Of a stretch of DNA of 12,268 nucleotides, positions 1 through 7,500 are shown in pieces. The stretch is from Clostridia bacterium (GTDB taxonomy: Bacteria; Bacillota; Clostridia; RGIG6154): assembly GCA_017622395.1 (NCBI GenBank), contig JAGARF010000131.1, positions 1 to 12,268 of the forward strand, in the 5' to 3' direction. Position numbers and translations under genes: made by a program. Within the stretch, counting starts at the first letter, position 1. Each line of letters begins with the position of its first letter. The notes beneath the pieces are model-generated. The model saw only the letters and a list, made by a program, of their open reading frames with translations. It had not been told where the DNA came from and did no database searches.

Positions 1-1
1 A

Positions 2-1603
2 AGAGAAAGACAGATACAAAAAAGCCCTCTTTTCAACGGTGTTCAGCATATTGAAACCTTAAACGGTGTAAGTTCGCACTCATACAGCCCATTTTTAGGA
101 CTTGCAAGACCTAATGCAACCGAAACAGAGGGAGAGGTTTACGGCTTCAGTTTACTTTACAGCGGAAATCACTATGAGGGTGTTGCAGTTAATCCTGCTG
201 ATGCTTCAAGAGTTATGATTGGTATTAATCCAAACAGCTTTGGCTGGAATTTAGGTGCAGGGGAAACCTTTGTAACACCTGAGGTTGTTATGGTTTACTC
301 AGATGAAGGCTTTGGCAAAATGTCAAGAATTTACCATAAGTTATACAGAACAAGACTTGTTCGAGGGAAATACAGAGATGCACACAGACCTGTTCTTTTA
401 AATAATTGGGAGGCTACATATTTTGACTTTAACGAGGAAAAAATATTAGCACTTGGCAAAAAAGCAGCAGAAATCGGTGTTGAGCTTTTAGTTTTGGATG
501 ACGGCTGGTTTGGCAAGAGAAATGACGACAAAACCTCTCTTGGTGATTGGTTTGAGAACAGAGAAAAGCTTCCGAACGGTCTTGACGGACTTGCTAAAAA
601 GGTTAACGACCTTGGACTTAAATTCGGTGTATGGTATGAGCCTGAAATGATTTCTCCTGACTCGGAGCTCATAAGAAAGCACCCTGATTGGGTACTTAAA
701 GCTCCCGAAAGAGAAAACTCTCTTGGCAGATTTCAGCATATTTTAGATTTAACAAGAAAAGATGTTTGCGATTATGTTAAAGGCTTTTTAACAGATATGC
801 TCACAAAAGCAAATATTTCTTATGTTAAGTGGGATATGAACAGAATTTTTGCAGAAATCGGCTCAATGAAGCTTAAGCCTGAGCAGTTCTGCGAAATCAG
901 CCACAGATATGTTTTAAGTCTTTATGATATTTTAGAGGAAATCACAACAAAATTCCCAGATGTTTTGTTTGAAGGCTGTGCAGGCGGCGGCGGAAGATAT
1001 GATGCAGGTATGCTCTATTATGTACCTCAGGTTTGGTGCAGTGATGATACTGACGCAATAGAAAGATGCTATATTCAGTACGGCACAAGTATGGTTATGC
1101 CCGCAACTACAATGGGTGCTCATGTATCCTTCAGCCCTAATCATCAGATAGGAAGAAGCACACCTTTGTCTACAAGAGGATATGTGGCGATGTGCGGAAC
1201 CTTTGGTTATGAAATAGACCTTTTGTCTGTTCCGCAGAGCGAACTTGATGAAATGAAAGAGCAGATTAAGGAGTTTAAAGAATTAAGAGATACTATTCAT
1301 TACGGACAGATGTACCGCTTGCGTTCACCTTATGATGCAAAGAATGTTTACAGAAGCAAAAATGCCTGCTTCTCTTATGTTGCAGAGGATAAATCAAAAT
1401 GCGTTACCATTTATGTTACTGTTATGGGCAGAGCAAAGCAGTCTCCGGAAAGACTTAAATTTGCAGGTCTTGACGAAAATGCAATGTATGTTGAAAAGGC
1501 AAGCGGAAAGAAATACGGCGGCGATGTTCTTATGAATATAGGTCTGCCTGTAAGAGACGGAAAAGACTTCGAATCACGGCTTATTATTCTTGAAAAATGT
1601 TGA
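2..1603 (+). CDS. Alpha-galactosidase, GH36 family (5' end cut by window edge)
   Basis: This enzyme hydrolyses terminal alpha-1,6-linked galactose from melibiose/raffinose-type oligosaccharides, probably in the cytoplasm. The open frame runs to the left edge without a start codon, so about 533 C-terminal residues of a family usually near 730 are present. The ATG at 215 is internal: the codons before it encode the end of the N-terminal beta-sandwich, including a GVSSHSYSPF stretch (about 68-97) typical of GH36. The (beta/alpha)8 barrel follows, with LLVLDDGWFG (488-517), KFGVWYEPEM, the nucleophile motif KWDMNR (nucleophile Asp codon 833-835), EGCAGGGGRYD and CSDDTD (1037-1054), which carries the expected acid/base Asp. 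The C-terminal beta domain ends at TGA 1601-1603. No terminator is visible; the next gene's promoter starts on the stop codon. Family assignment is firm; exact substrate is inferred. Confidence 0.95.
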   Translation, partial: RERQIQKSPLFNGVQHIETLNGVSSHSYSPFLGLARPNATETEGEVYGFSLLYSGNHYEGVAVNPADASRVMIGINPNSFGWNLGAGETFVTPEVVMVYSDEGFGKMSRIYHKLYRTRLVRGKYRDAHRPVLLNNWEATYFDFNEEKILALGKKAAEIGVELLVLDDGWFGKRNDDKTSLGDWFENREKLPNGLDGLAKKVNDLGLKFGVWYEPEMISPDSELIRKHPDWVLKAPERENSLGRFQHILDLTRKDVCDYVKGFLTDMLTKANISYVKWDMNRIFAEIGSMKLKPEQFCEISHRYVLSLYDILEEITTKFPDVLFEGCAGGGGRYDAGMLYYVPQVWCSDDTDAIERCYIQYGTSMVMPATTMGAHVSFSPNHQIGRSTPLSTRGYVAMCGTFGYEIDLLSVPQSELDEMKEQIKEFKELRDTIHYGQMYRLRSPYDAKNVYRSKNACFSYVAEDKSKCVTIYVTVMGRAKQSPERLKFAGLDENAMYVEKASGKKYGGDVLMNIGLPVRDGKDFESRLIILEKC

Positions 1604-1628
1604 CATATTAAATATTAAAATGTATAAT
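1600..1628 (+). promoter_or_regulatory. Consensus sigma-A type promoter of fba
   Basis: The -35 box TTGACA (1600-1605) and -10 box TATAAT (1623-1628) are both perfect matches with a 17-nt spacer. The -35 box overlaps the last codon and the stop of the upstream galactosidase gene. Transcription should start near 1635, giving a leader of about 25 nt that carries GGAGGA (1648-1653). This suggests strong, largely constitutive expression of the glycolytic gene. Confidence 0.85.
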
Positions 1629-1659
1629 AAAGAAAATTGAAAATTTTGGAGGAAAGTAA

Positions 1660-2523
1660 ATGTTAGTTTCAGCAGCAGAAATGCTTAATAAGGCAAAAGA
1701 AGGAAAATATGCAGTTGGTCAGTTTAATATCAACAACTTAGAATGGACAAAGGCTATTCTTCAGACTGCACAGGAAAATAATTCACCTGTTATCTTAGGT
1801 GTATCAGAGGGTGCAGGTAAATATATGACAGGCTATACAACAATCGTTGGTATGGTTGAGGGTATGATTAAAGAAATGGGAATTACTGTTCCTGTTGCTC
1901 TTCATCTTGACCACGGCAGCTATGAACACGCACTTAAAGTAATAGAGGCAGGTTTTTCATCAGTTATGTTTGACGGCTCACATTACTCAATTGAAGAAAA
2001 CATCGAAAAAACAAAAGAAATTATCGAAATCGCTCATTCAAAGGGTATTTCAGTTGAAGCTGAAGTTGGCTCAATCGGCGGCGAAGAAGACGGTGTTGTT
2101 GGCGGCGGCGAGGTTGCTGATGTTAATGAATGTAAAATGATTGCAGACCTTGGTGTTGATATGCTTGCAGCAGGCATCGGTAATATTCACGGTAAATATC
2201 CTGAAAATTGGGCAGGCCTCAGATTTGATGTTCTTGAAGGCATTTCAAATGCAACAAACCCAATGCCGCTTGTTCTTCACGGCGGTACAGGTATTCCTGA
2301 AGATATGATTAAAAAGGCAATTTCACTTGGTGTTTCAAAAATCAATGTAAACACAGAATGTCAGCTTTCATTTGCAGCAGCAACAAGAAAATATATTGAA
2401 GCAGGCAAAGATCTGGAAGGCAAAGGATTTGACCCAAGAAAGCTTTTAGCTCCGGGCTTTGAAGCAATCAAGGCTACAGTTAAAGAAAAGATGGAACTTT
2501 TTGGTTCAGTAAACAAAGCGTAA
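1660..2523 (+). CDS. fba: Class II fructose-1,6-bisphosphate aldolase
   Basis: This zinc-dependent enzyme of glycolysis and gluconeogenesis cleaves fructose-1,6-bisphosphate into dihydroxyacetone phosphate and glyceraldehyde-3-phosphate in the cytoplasm. At 287 residues it is the usual length of the compact Firmicute form. Visible motifs are YAVGQFNINNLE (17-28), LHLDHG (81-86, catalytic Asp84 and zinc ligand His85), SVEAEVGSIGGEEDG (131-145), GNIHG (zinc ligand His177), VLHGGTG (zinc ligand His207) and KINVNTE (substrate phosphate region, 227-233). The start has GGAGGA 6 nt upstream. Because an alpha-galactosidase precedes it, tagatose-bisphosphate aldolase (GatY/KbaY) was considered, but the sequence follows the clostridial Fba pattern throughout, including the VLHGGTGIP and KINVNTECQ segments. 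The gene is flanked by its own promoter and terminator, so it can be a single-gene unit. Confidence 0.95.
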   Translation: MLVSAAEMLNKAKEGKYAVGQFNINNLEWTKAILQTAQENNSPVILGVSEGAGKYMTGYTTIVGMVEGMIKEMGITVPVALHLDHGSYEHALKVIEAGFSSVMFDGSHYSIEENIEKTKEIIEIAHSKGISVEAEVGSIGGEEDGVVGGGEVADVNECKMIADLGVDMLAAGIGNIHGKYPENWAGLRFDVLEGISNATNPMPLVLHGGTGIPEDMIKKAISLGVSKINVNTECQLSFAAATRKYIEAGKDLEGKGFDPRKLLAPGFEAIKATVKEKMELFGSVNKA

Positions 2524-2532
2524 AATTTGCAG

Positions 2533-2562
2533 AAAGGGATGTAAATGCACATCCCTTTTTTT
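2533..2562 (+). terminator. Intrinsic terminator after fba
   Basis: A perfect 10-bp stem, AAAGGGATGT (2533-2542) with ACATCCCTTT (2549-2558), has a 6-nt loop (AAATGC) and a run of seven T (2556-2562), three of which belong to the stem. It lies 9 nt after the fba stop codon and ends 2 nt before the ribosome binding site of the next gene. Confidence 0.9.
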
Positions 2563-2572
2563 ATGAGGTAAT

Positions 2573-3871
2573 ATGATTAAGAAAAATGAAATCTATACCG
2601 TTACCGCTGTTGACGACGGCTTTGGCGGTGAAGGAATAGCAAAAATAGATAATTTTACGGTTTTTGTACCATATTTGATTAAAGGTGAAACTGCAGAGGT
2701 TAAAATATTAAAGGTTTTATCCACTCATGCTTTTGGCAAAATCGAAAAGCTTATTACAAAATCAGAGCATAGAGCAGAACCGAAATGCCCTGCATTTTTT
2801 AAGTGCGGAGGGTGTAATTTTTTGCACCTTTCTTATGAAAAACAGCTTGAAATAAAGAAAAATCAGGTTGCTGAGTGTATGAAAAAATACTGCAAAGTGC
2901 CTGTTGAAGTTGCAGATTGTATAGGTGCAGAAAACCCATATAATTACAGAAATAAGGCTCAGTATCCATTTGAAAATGAAATATATGGTTTTTATGCCTC
3001 GAGAAGCCATCGCTTAGTGCCGATTAATTCCTGCTTAATGCAGAATGAAAAGGACGAGGGGATTCTAAAAGTAGTTTCTGAATATATTAAAAAGTCAAAA
3101 GCTCCGATAAGGCACTTGTATACAAGACATTCAAGAGAAAATACAATGGCTGTTCTTGTTTCCAAAACTGCAAAGCTCCCTTTCACAAATGTTTTAACAA
3201 AGGAGCTTTTATCGGTATGCCCTGAAATAAAAAGTATAATTGTAAATGTAAACAGCAAGGATACAAATGTAATCCTTGGTGAAAAAAATATAACAATCTA
3301 CGGCACAGACACTATAGAGGGCTATATAGGAAAAACAAAATTTAACATTTCACCTCATTCATTCTTTCAGGTAAACTCAAAGCAGACAGAGGTTCTTTAC
3401 AATAAGGCAGGAGAACTTTTAGGTGAAAACTGCGGTCATATTGCAGACCTTTATTGCGGTATCGGCTCAATAGGTCTTTACCTTGCAGATAAAGCGGAGA
3501 AAATAACGGGTGTTGAAATAGTGGAGTCTGCTGTAAAGGACGCACAAATCAATGCAAAATTAAACGGCATAGAAAACGCAAGATATATTTTAGGTGCAAG
3601 CGAGGACGTTCTTCCGACCCTTATAAAGAACGGAGAAAAAATAGACGCAGTAATCTTAGACCCTCCAAGAAAAGGCTGTCACAAAGCCCTTCTTGACTGC
3701 CTTTTAGACACAGAAATCGAAAAAATCGTATATATCTCCTGTAATCCTGCAACCCTTGCAAGAGATTTAGATATCCTATCTGAAAAATACACAATCTCAA
3801 CCGTAACTCCTGTAGATATGTTCCCCAATACCCAGCATGTAGAGTGCGTCGTGCGGCTTTGCCGCACATAG
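2573..3871 (+). CDS. rlmD: 23S rRNA (uracil-C5)-methyltransferase, RlmD/RlmCD (RumA) type
   Basis: This protein uses S-adenosylmethionine to methylate C5 of a uracil in 23S rRNA (U1939 in E. coli numbering; Gram-positive homologues may also modify U747). The 432 residues show the family order: an N-terminal TRAM RNA-binding domain (about 1-62); four cysteines placed to bind a 4Fe-4S cluster (Cys72, Cys78, Cys81, Cys154); FFQVNSKQTE (264-273); the SAM loop ADLYCGIGSIG (291-301); LDPPRKG (362-368); the nucleophile motif ISCNPATLARDL with Cys390; and HVEC with the catalytic base Glu424. The start has GAGG (2565-2568) 4 nt upstream. No promoter is visible between the fba terminator and this start, so expression may depend on read-through. 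The last residues (RLCRT) are encoded inside a GC-rich palindrome. The exact target base cannot be told from sequence alone. Confidence 0.92.
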   Translation: MIKKNEIYTVTAVDDGFGGEGIAKIDNFTVFVPYLIKGETAEVKILKVLSTHAFGKIEKLITKSEHRAEPKCPAFFKCGGCNFLHLSYEKQLEIKKNQVAECMKKYCKVPVEVADCIGAENPYNYRNKAQYPFENEIYGFYASRSHRLVPINSCLMQNEKDEGILKVVSEYIKKSKAPIRHLYTRHSRENTMAVLVSKTAKLPFTNVLTKELLSVCPEIKSIIVNVNSKDTNVILGEKNITIYGTDTIEGYIGKTKFNISPHSFFQVNSKQTEVLYNKAGELLGENCGHIADLYCGIGSIGLYLADKAEKITGVEIVESAVKDAQINAKLNGIENARYILGASEDVLPTLIKNGEKIDAVILDPPRKGCHKALLDCLLDTEIEKIVYISCNPATLARDLDILSEKYTISTVTPVDMFPNTQHVECVVRLCRT

Positions 3872-3878
3872 CACTCTA
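3840..3878. repeat. GC-rich imperfect palindrome spanning the rlmD stop codon
   Basis: The outer arms TAGAGTGC (3840-3847) and GCACTCTA (3871-3878) enclose the inner arms GTGCGGC (3851-3857) and GCCGCAC (3861-3867) around a TTT loop. GTC and ATA form a 3x3 internal mismatch. The rlmD stop TAG is at 3869-3871. No T-run follows, so it does not look like a canonical terminator. It is more GC-rich than its surroundings and could be a dispersed palindromic repeat, an RNA-stabilising 3' hairpin or a T-less terminator. Confidence 0.7.
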
Positions 3879-3943
3879 TCGATATAAAGCTCTTGCGAGA
3901 TTTTCTTATACAGGGCAAAACCTTCATAAAATAGGGGTTAAAT

Positions 3944-3972
3944 TTGTTATTACTTTTAAGTTACAGCATAAT
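3944..3972 (+). promoter_or_regulatory. Probable promoter of the flavodoxin-fold gene
   Basis: TTGTTA (3944-3949) and CATAAT (3967-3972) are separated by 17 nt. The predicted start near 3979 falls just before the ribosome binding site AGAGGTGAT (3981-3989), so the leader would be very short. The match is moderate. Confidence 0.5.
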
Positions 3973-3992
3973 ATAAAACAAGAGGTGATTTT

Positions 3993-4517
3993 ATGGATAC
4001 AATAGTAATTTATAAATCAAAATACGGCTCAACTATGCAGTATGCAAAATGGATTGCAGAGGAGCTTAATTGCAAGTACTTTGATGCGAAGGATATTAAA
4101 GCAGAAGATTTAACCGAGTATGACAATATTATATACGGCGGCGGTCTTTATGCAGAAATAATCAACGGAGTAAGCCTGATAACAAAAAATATAGACTTGC
4201 TGAAAGATAAGAAAATTGCAATTTTTTCTACAGGTATAACACCCCTTGATTGCCGTGATTACTATGACAAAATGGTGATAGAAAAGAACTTTAAAAACGG
4301 ACTTCCTGAAAATATAAAGGTTTTTAATTTTCTTGGCAAAATGGTACTTTCAGAGCTAAGCCTTGTGCATAAAACAGCACTTAAAACTCTTAAGAAAATT
4401 ATGAGCAATAAGGAAAACCCCACAGAGATGGAAAAGCTCTTGATTGAGCTCTGCGATGCAGACGGTGACTTTTCGGACAAAGATGCAATCAAAGAACTGA
4501 TTGGATATATAAAATAG
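3993..4517 (+). CDS. Flavodoxin-fold protein (HemG/flavodoxin-5-like)
   Basis: This is a small FMN-binding electron carrier or oxidoreductase, probably cytoplasmic. The 174 residues begin with a beta strand and a phosphate-binding loop, IVIYKSKYGST (residues 4-14), as in flavodoxins. YGGGLYAE (48-55) and FSTGITP (78-84) follow at the expected positions of the FMN isoalloxazine-contacting loops. The C-terminal half is helical and charged, resembling the family that includes protoporphyrinogen oxidase HemG, but no haem genes are nearby and the true partner is unknown. The start is supported by AGAGGTGAT 3 nt upstream. The gene stands alone: probable own promoter, and a strong hairpin 2 nt after the stop that it shares with the convergent large gene. 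The fold is confident; the reaction is not. Confidence 0.8.
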   Translation: MDTIVIYKSKYGSTMQYAKWIAEELNCKYFDAKDIKAEDLTEYDNIIYGGGLYAEIINGVSLITKNIDLLKDKKIAIFSTGITPLDCRDYYDKMVIEKNFKNGLPENIKVFNFLGKMVLSELSLVHKTALKTLKKIMSNKENPTEMEKLLIELCDADGDFSDKDAIKELIGYIK

Positions 4518-4519
4518 AA

Positions 4520-4555
4520 CAATAGGCTGTCGATAGGTTTATCGACAGCCTATTG
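4520..4555. terminator. Hairpin terminator between convergent genes
   Basis: A perfect 15-bp stem, CAATAGGCTGTCGAT (4520-4534) with ATCGACAGCCTATTG (4541-4555), has a 6-nt loop. It sits 2 nt after the stop of the flavodoxin-fold gene and 1 nt after the stop of the minus-strand gene. On the minus strand the tail reads TTCTATTTTAT, which is U-rich; on the plus strand there is no U-run. It probably ends the large minus-strand transcript best, and may block plus-strand read-through less efficiently. Confidence 0.8.
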
Positions 4556-4556
4556 A

Positions 4557-7500
4557 TTAAAGTGGGAAAACATCCATTGCAGTCCACATTCCCGCAGGGG
4601 ATAGTGTTGAAAGGTCTGTTAGGAATAAGATTTTTGCATATCCTTCACTTCCAGGGTCGGGACAAGGGAAGGATATTGATGTTTTTGCGGTTTGATTTTT
4701 GGATATTTCACCTACTTTTGTAAATTTTAAGAGTTTATTTTCAGAGTTATAAACAGCAATGTAAGCAACACAGTCGGTTAACATATATTTATATGAAATT
4801 TCACCTTTAAATTGGGAATTCTCATAATTGCAGGTAAGGTGTGCGGAGATCGGTGTGTTGTTGTAATCATAATATACTTTCGCATTTTCCAGAACACCGT
4901 CAGGACTCTCATATGTATTAAGAACATTGTTGAAACTATCCTGCGAGCCTTTATAGAAAATCGTATCAATAGCACTGTCTTTAAGCGGATACCAAGAAAT
5001 GTCGAACATGTTTTCATGCATAATCAGTTCTTTAAGGTGAGGATTTGTGATGTTACTTATAGTGGTTACGGTTTCTGGAATTGTGAAAGATACATCTGTT
5101 TTACCCGGAGGATAACACGAAATATAATTCATACTTTTGTTAATGAGAACACCGTCTATTGTATAGTAACTTTCATTGTTTTCATCAACGATAAATTCTT
5201 TAAGAGCTGTGCAGTTTATAAATGGTGAATAGTCAATATATGTAATCGTTGCAGGGAATGATATGCTCTCAATTTTATCGCTGAACTGTGCAGCATAGTT
5301 TATGTTAGTAACAGGGTAACCCTCTATTTCTGCAGGGATAACAATATGGGCTTTGTCACCGTTGTAGCCGTCTATTGTCACTTCTTCTCCGTAATCTACT
5401 GTATATGAGAAATCACTTATGTATTTAGCATATATTACAGTATCTTCGCAGATTATATCATTTGGAAGTGCAGATATTCCAAAATCCTCATCTTTGTAGT
5501 AACCCTCAAATGTGTACCAGTCTTTTTCAGGAGCATTAGGAAAATTTACAGAACTTTCTTTTGGTATTCTTTTTATTTCTATAGTGTTTTCGCCGTCTTT
5601 GAAAAGAACTTCACAGGTGTTTTGCGAAAACTCTGCGGTTAATGTTGTATTTTCCTGTGCGGTGAAGCTGTATGTTTCGTCTTCAGAAACAAGTTCATAT
5701 TCGCCATTATACCAGCCTTTGAAGATTTCTCCTTCAATAGGGGTTGCAATAAGAGTAACAGTTTCACCCGGATAGCAGATTTGAGTTGGTGTAACATTAC
5801 CGTTGCCTGATATTTGTGTGGTTATTGTAACAGGTTCTGCATTTTTTAGCTTTGTTGCATTCAATTGTTGTTCATTTAACGCAAGCGGGTAATTCCCGAA
5901 GCCTTCTTCAAGGTTTTCGATTTTACCTTTTAAAGTATCGTCTTTAGAAACTGTTGTTTTATATGTTGTAATGTTAGCATTGCCTGTTGAAGCATCCAGT
6001 TCTTTTATAGAATAAGAAATTTCAGCATTATCAGTTGCAAATATTTCTACGCTGTATTCCTGATTTCCTGGGAGATAAACTGTAATGCTTCCGTCTTCCT
6101 GGGTATATGAATATAAAGTCTGCGAAGAGCTTGTTCGTGCTTTCGTGTTGTACTGTGCAACTATATTACCGTTTAAGTCACAAATATTTGTAGGAAGAGG
6201 GCAGGTTAATTTAAGAGTTCTGGTATTTCCGTTCGCAAAATCAGATTCCTTAATAATGTCAAGCCACGCCATACATAAAGTTGGTTCATGTCCCTGTGCA
6301 AGTGAACTTGCGTTGTTTGTCAGGGTTACAATATCTTTAACTCCTATTTTTAATGCAATTTCAACAATAGTGTTAACAACAACAGGAGAAACCTCAACTC
6401 CAAGTGCATCAAAAGTTTCAATTATAACAGAGCGTAGTGTCAGATATAAAGAACCTGCTCCTACGCCTGCAGTATCCCAGGGTAAAATCGGATTAAGAAC
6501 AACCGCTCCGCTTTCAACTGTCAGTATTACTTTCTTATCTTTAAGTTTTTCCTTTAAAGTATTGAGAAAGTCTTGAACATTTCCTTTTCCCAGGATTTCT
6601 TCGCCGAGCCATTCAAAGACTTCCTGATACTCTGCGGTATAGTTTTCAGCAGAACCAACAGTTGTGGCAAGAATATTTATCAGATTTTCAAGGTACCCGT
6701 TTTGACCGGAAGGGTAGCCTGAATATACAGCATTATCAATTGTGTATTTGTCACCCCTGTATTTTTCAAATAAAGGTTTAAGTTCTTTTAAGAACTGGTT
6801 ATAGTAACTTCCATGAGTGTATCTTGAAGGAAGGTATTTTGTTACTCCGTATCTGTCAAAGCCCCAATTCCTCATAGCAACCATAGGAACAAAGTCATGA
6901 GGGTTTACTATGCTGAAGATGTTGTTGTAAAGGCCGCTTTCATTATTGGGATTTACAACACCCATAGGAGTTTCAAAGCAATAGGCGTAAATATCCTTGG
7001 GAGCAAGAGTTATTCTGTCGCTTATAATCTCGGGAGTTTCATCAAGGAGTGCAGCTGTAAGATTTGTAGTGGCTGCCGCACGGCTGTAACCAGTAATCCA
7101 TATCTTGACTTTACCATAGATTTGATGATTGTATACATATTTCCTTATATGGTCGATAACCTGATCTCTTGCTTTTGTAAACCCTTCGTGGAGATTTTCG
7201 GTTCCAACGCAGAAGTTTCCTCCCCATTCATTTTTATAGTTTCCGCCTCTTACGGCAACTGCAATTAAGGTATAATCTCCTGTGGGGTCTTTTATGTGTT
7301 TTTTACCTGAAATAACACCGATAGAATGCCTTTCAGGAGCTTGTGTGTACCACTTGTTATATGAAATATCCTCAAAGTTAAGATTGGTCAATAAATTCTT
7401 TACATTTGAGTATTGTTTTTCTGTTTTACTTGTGGCAAAGGCGGAAACAGCTAGTCTGAGGGATGCCTTTGCAAGGTCGTGGTTATAAGTGTAAGCACTG

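Noticed and set aside
215..217. ATG at 215 as the start of the alpha-galactosidase
   Set aside because: The frame is open to the window edge, and the codons before 215 encode recognisable GH36 N-domain sequence, so this ATG is internal.
1660..2523. Tagatose-bisphosphate aldolase (GatY/KbaY), suggested by the neighbouring alpha-galactosidase
   Set aside because: The sequence follows the clostridial Fba pattern throughout (VLHGGTGIP, KINVNTECQ), and the gene has its own housekeeping-type promoter.
3840..3878. Palindrome after rlmD as a standard intrinsic terminator
   Set aside because: No T-run follows the right arm (next bases are TCGATATAAA), so it is reported as a repeat or hairpin only.
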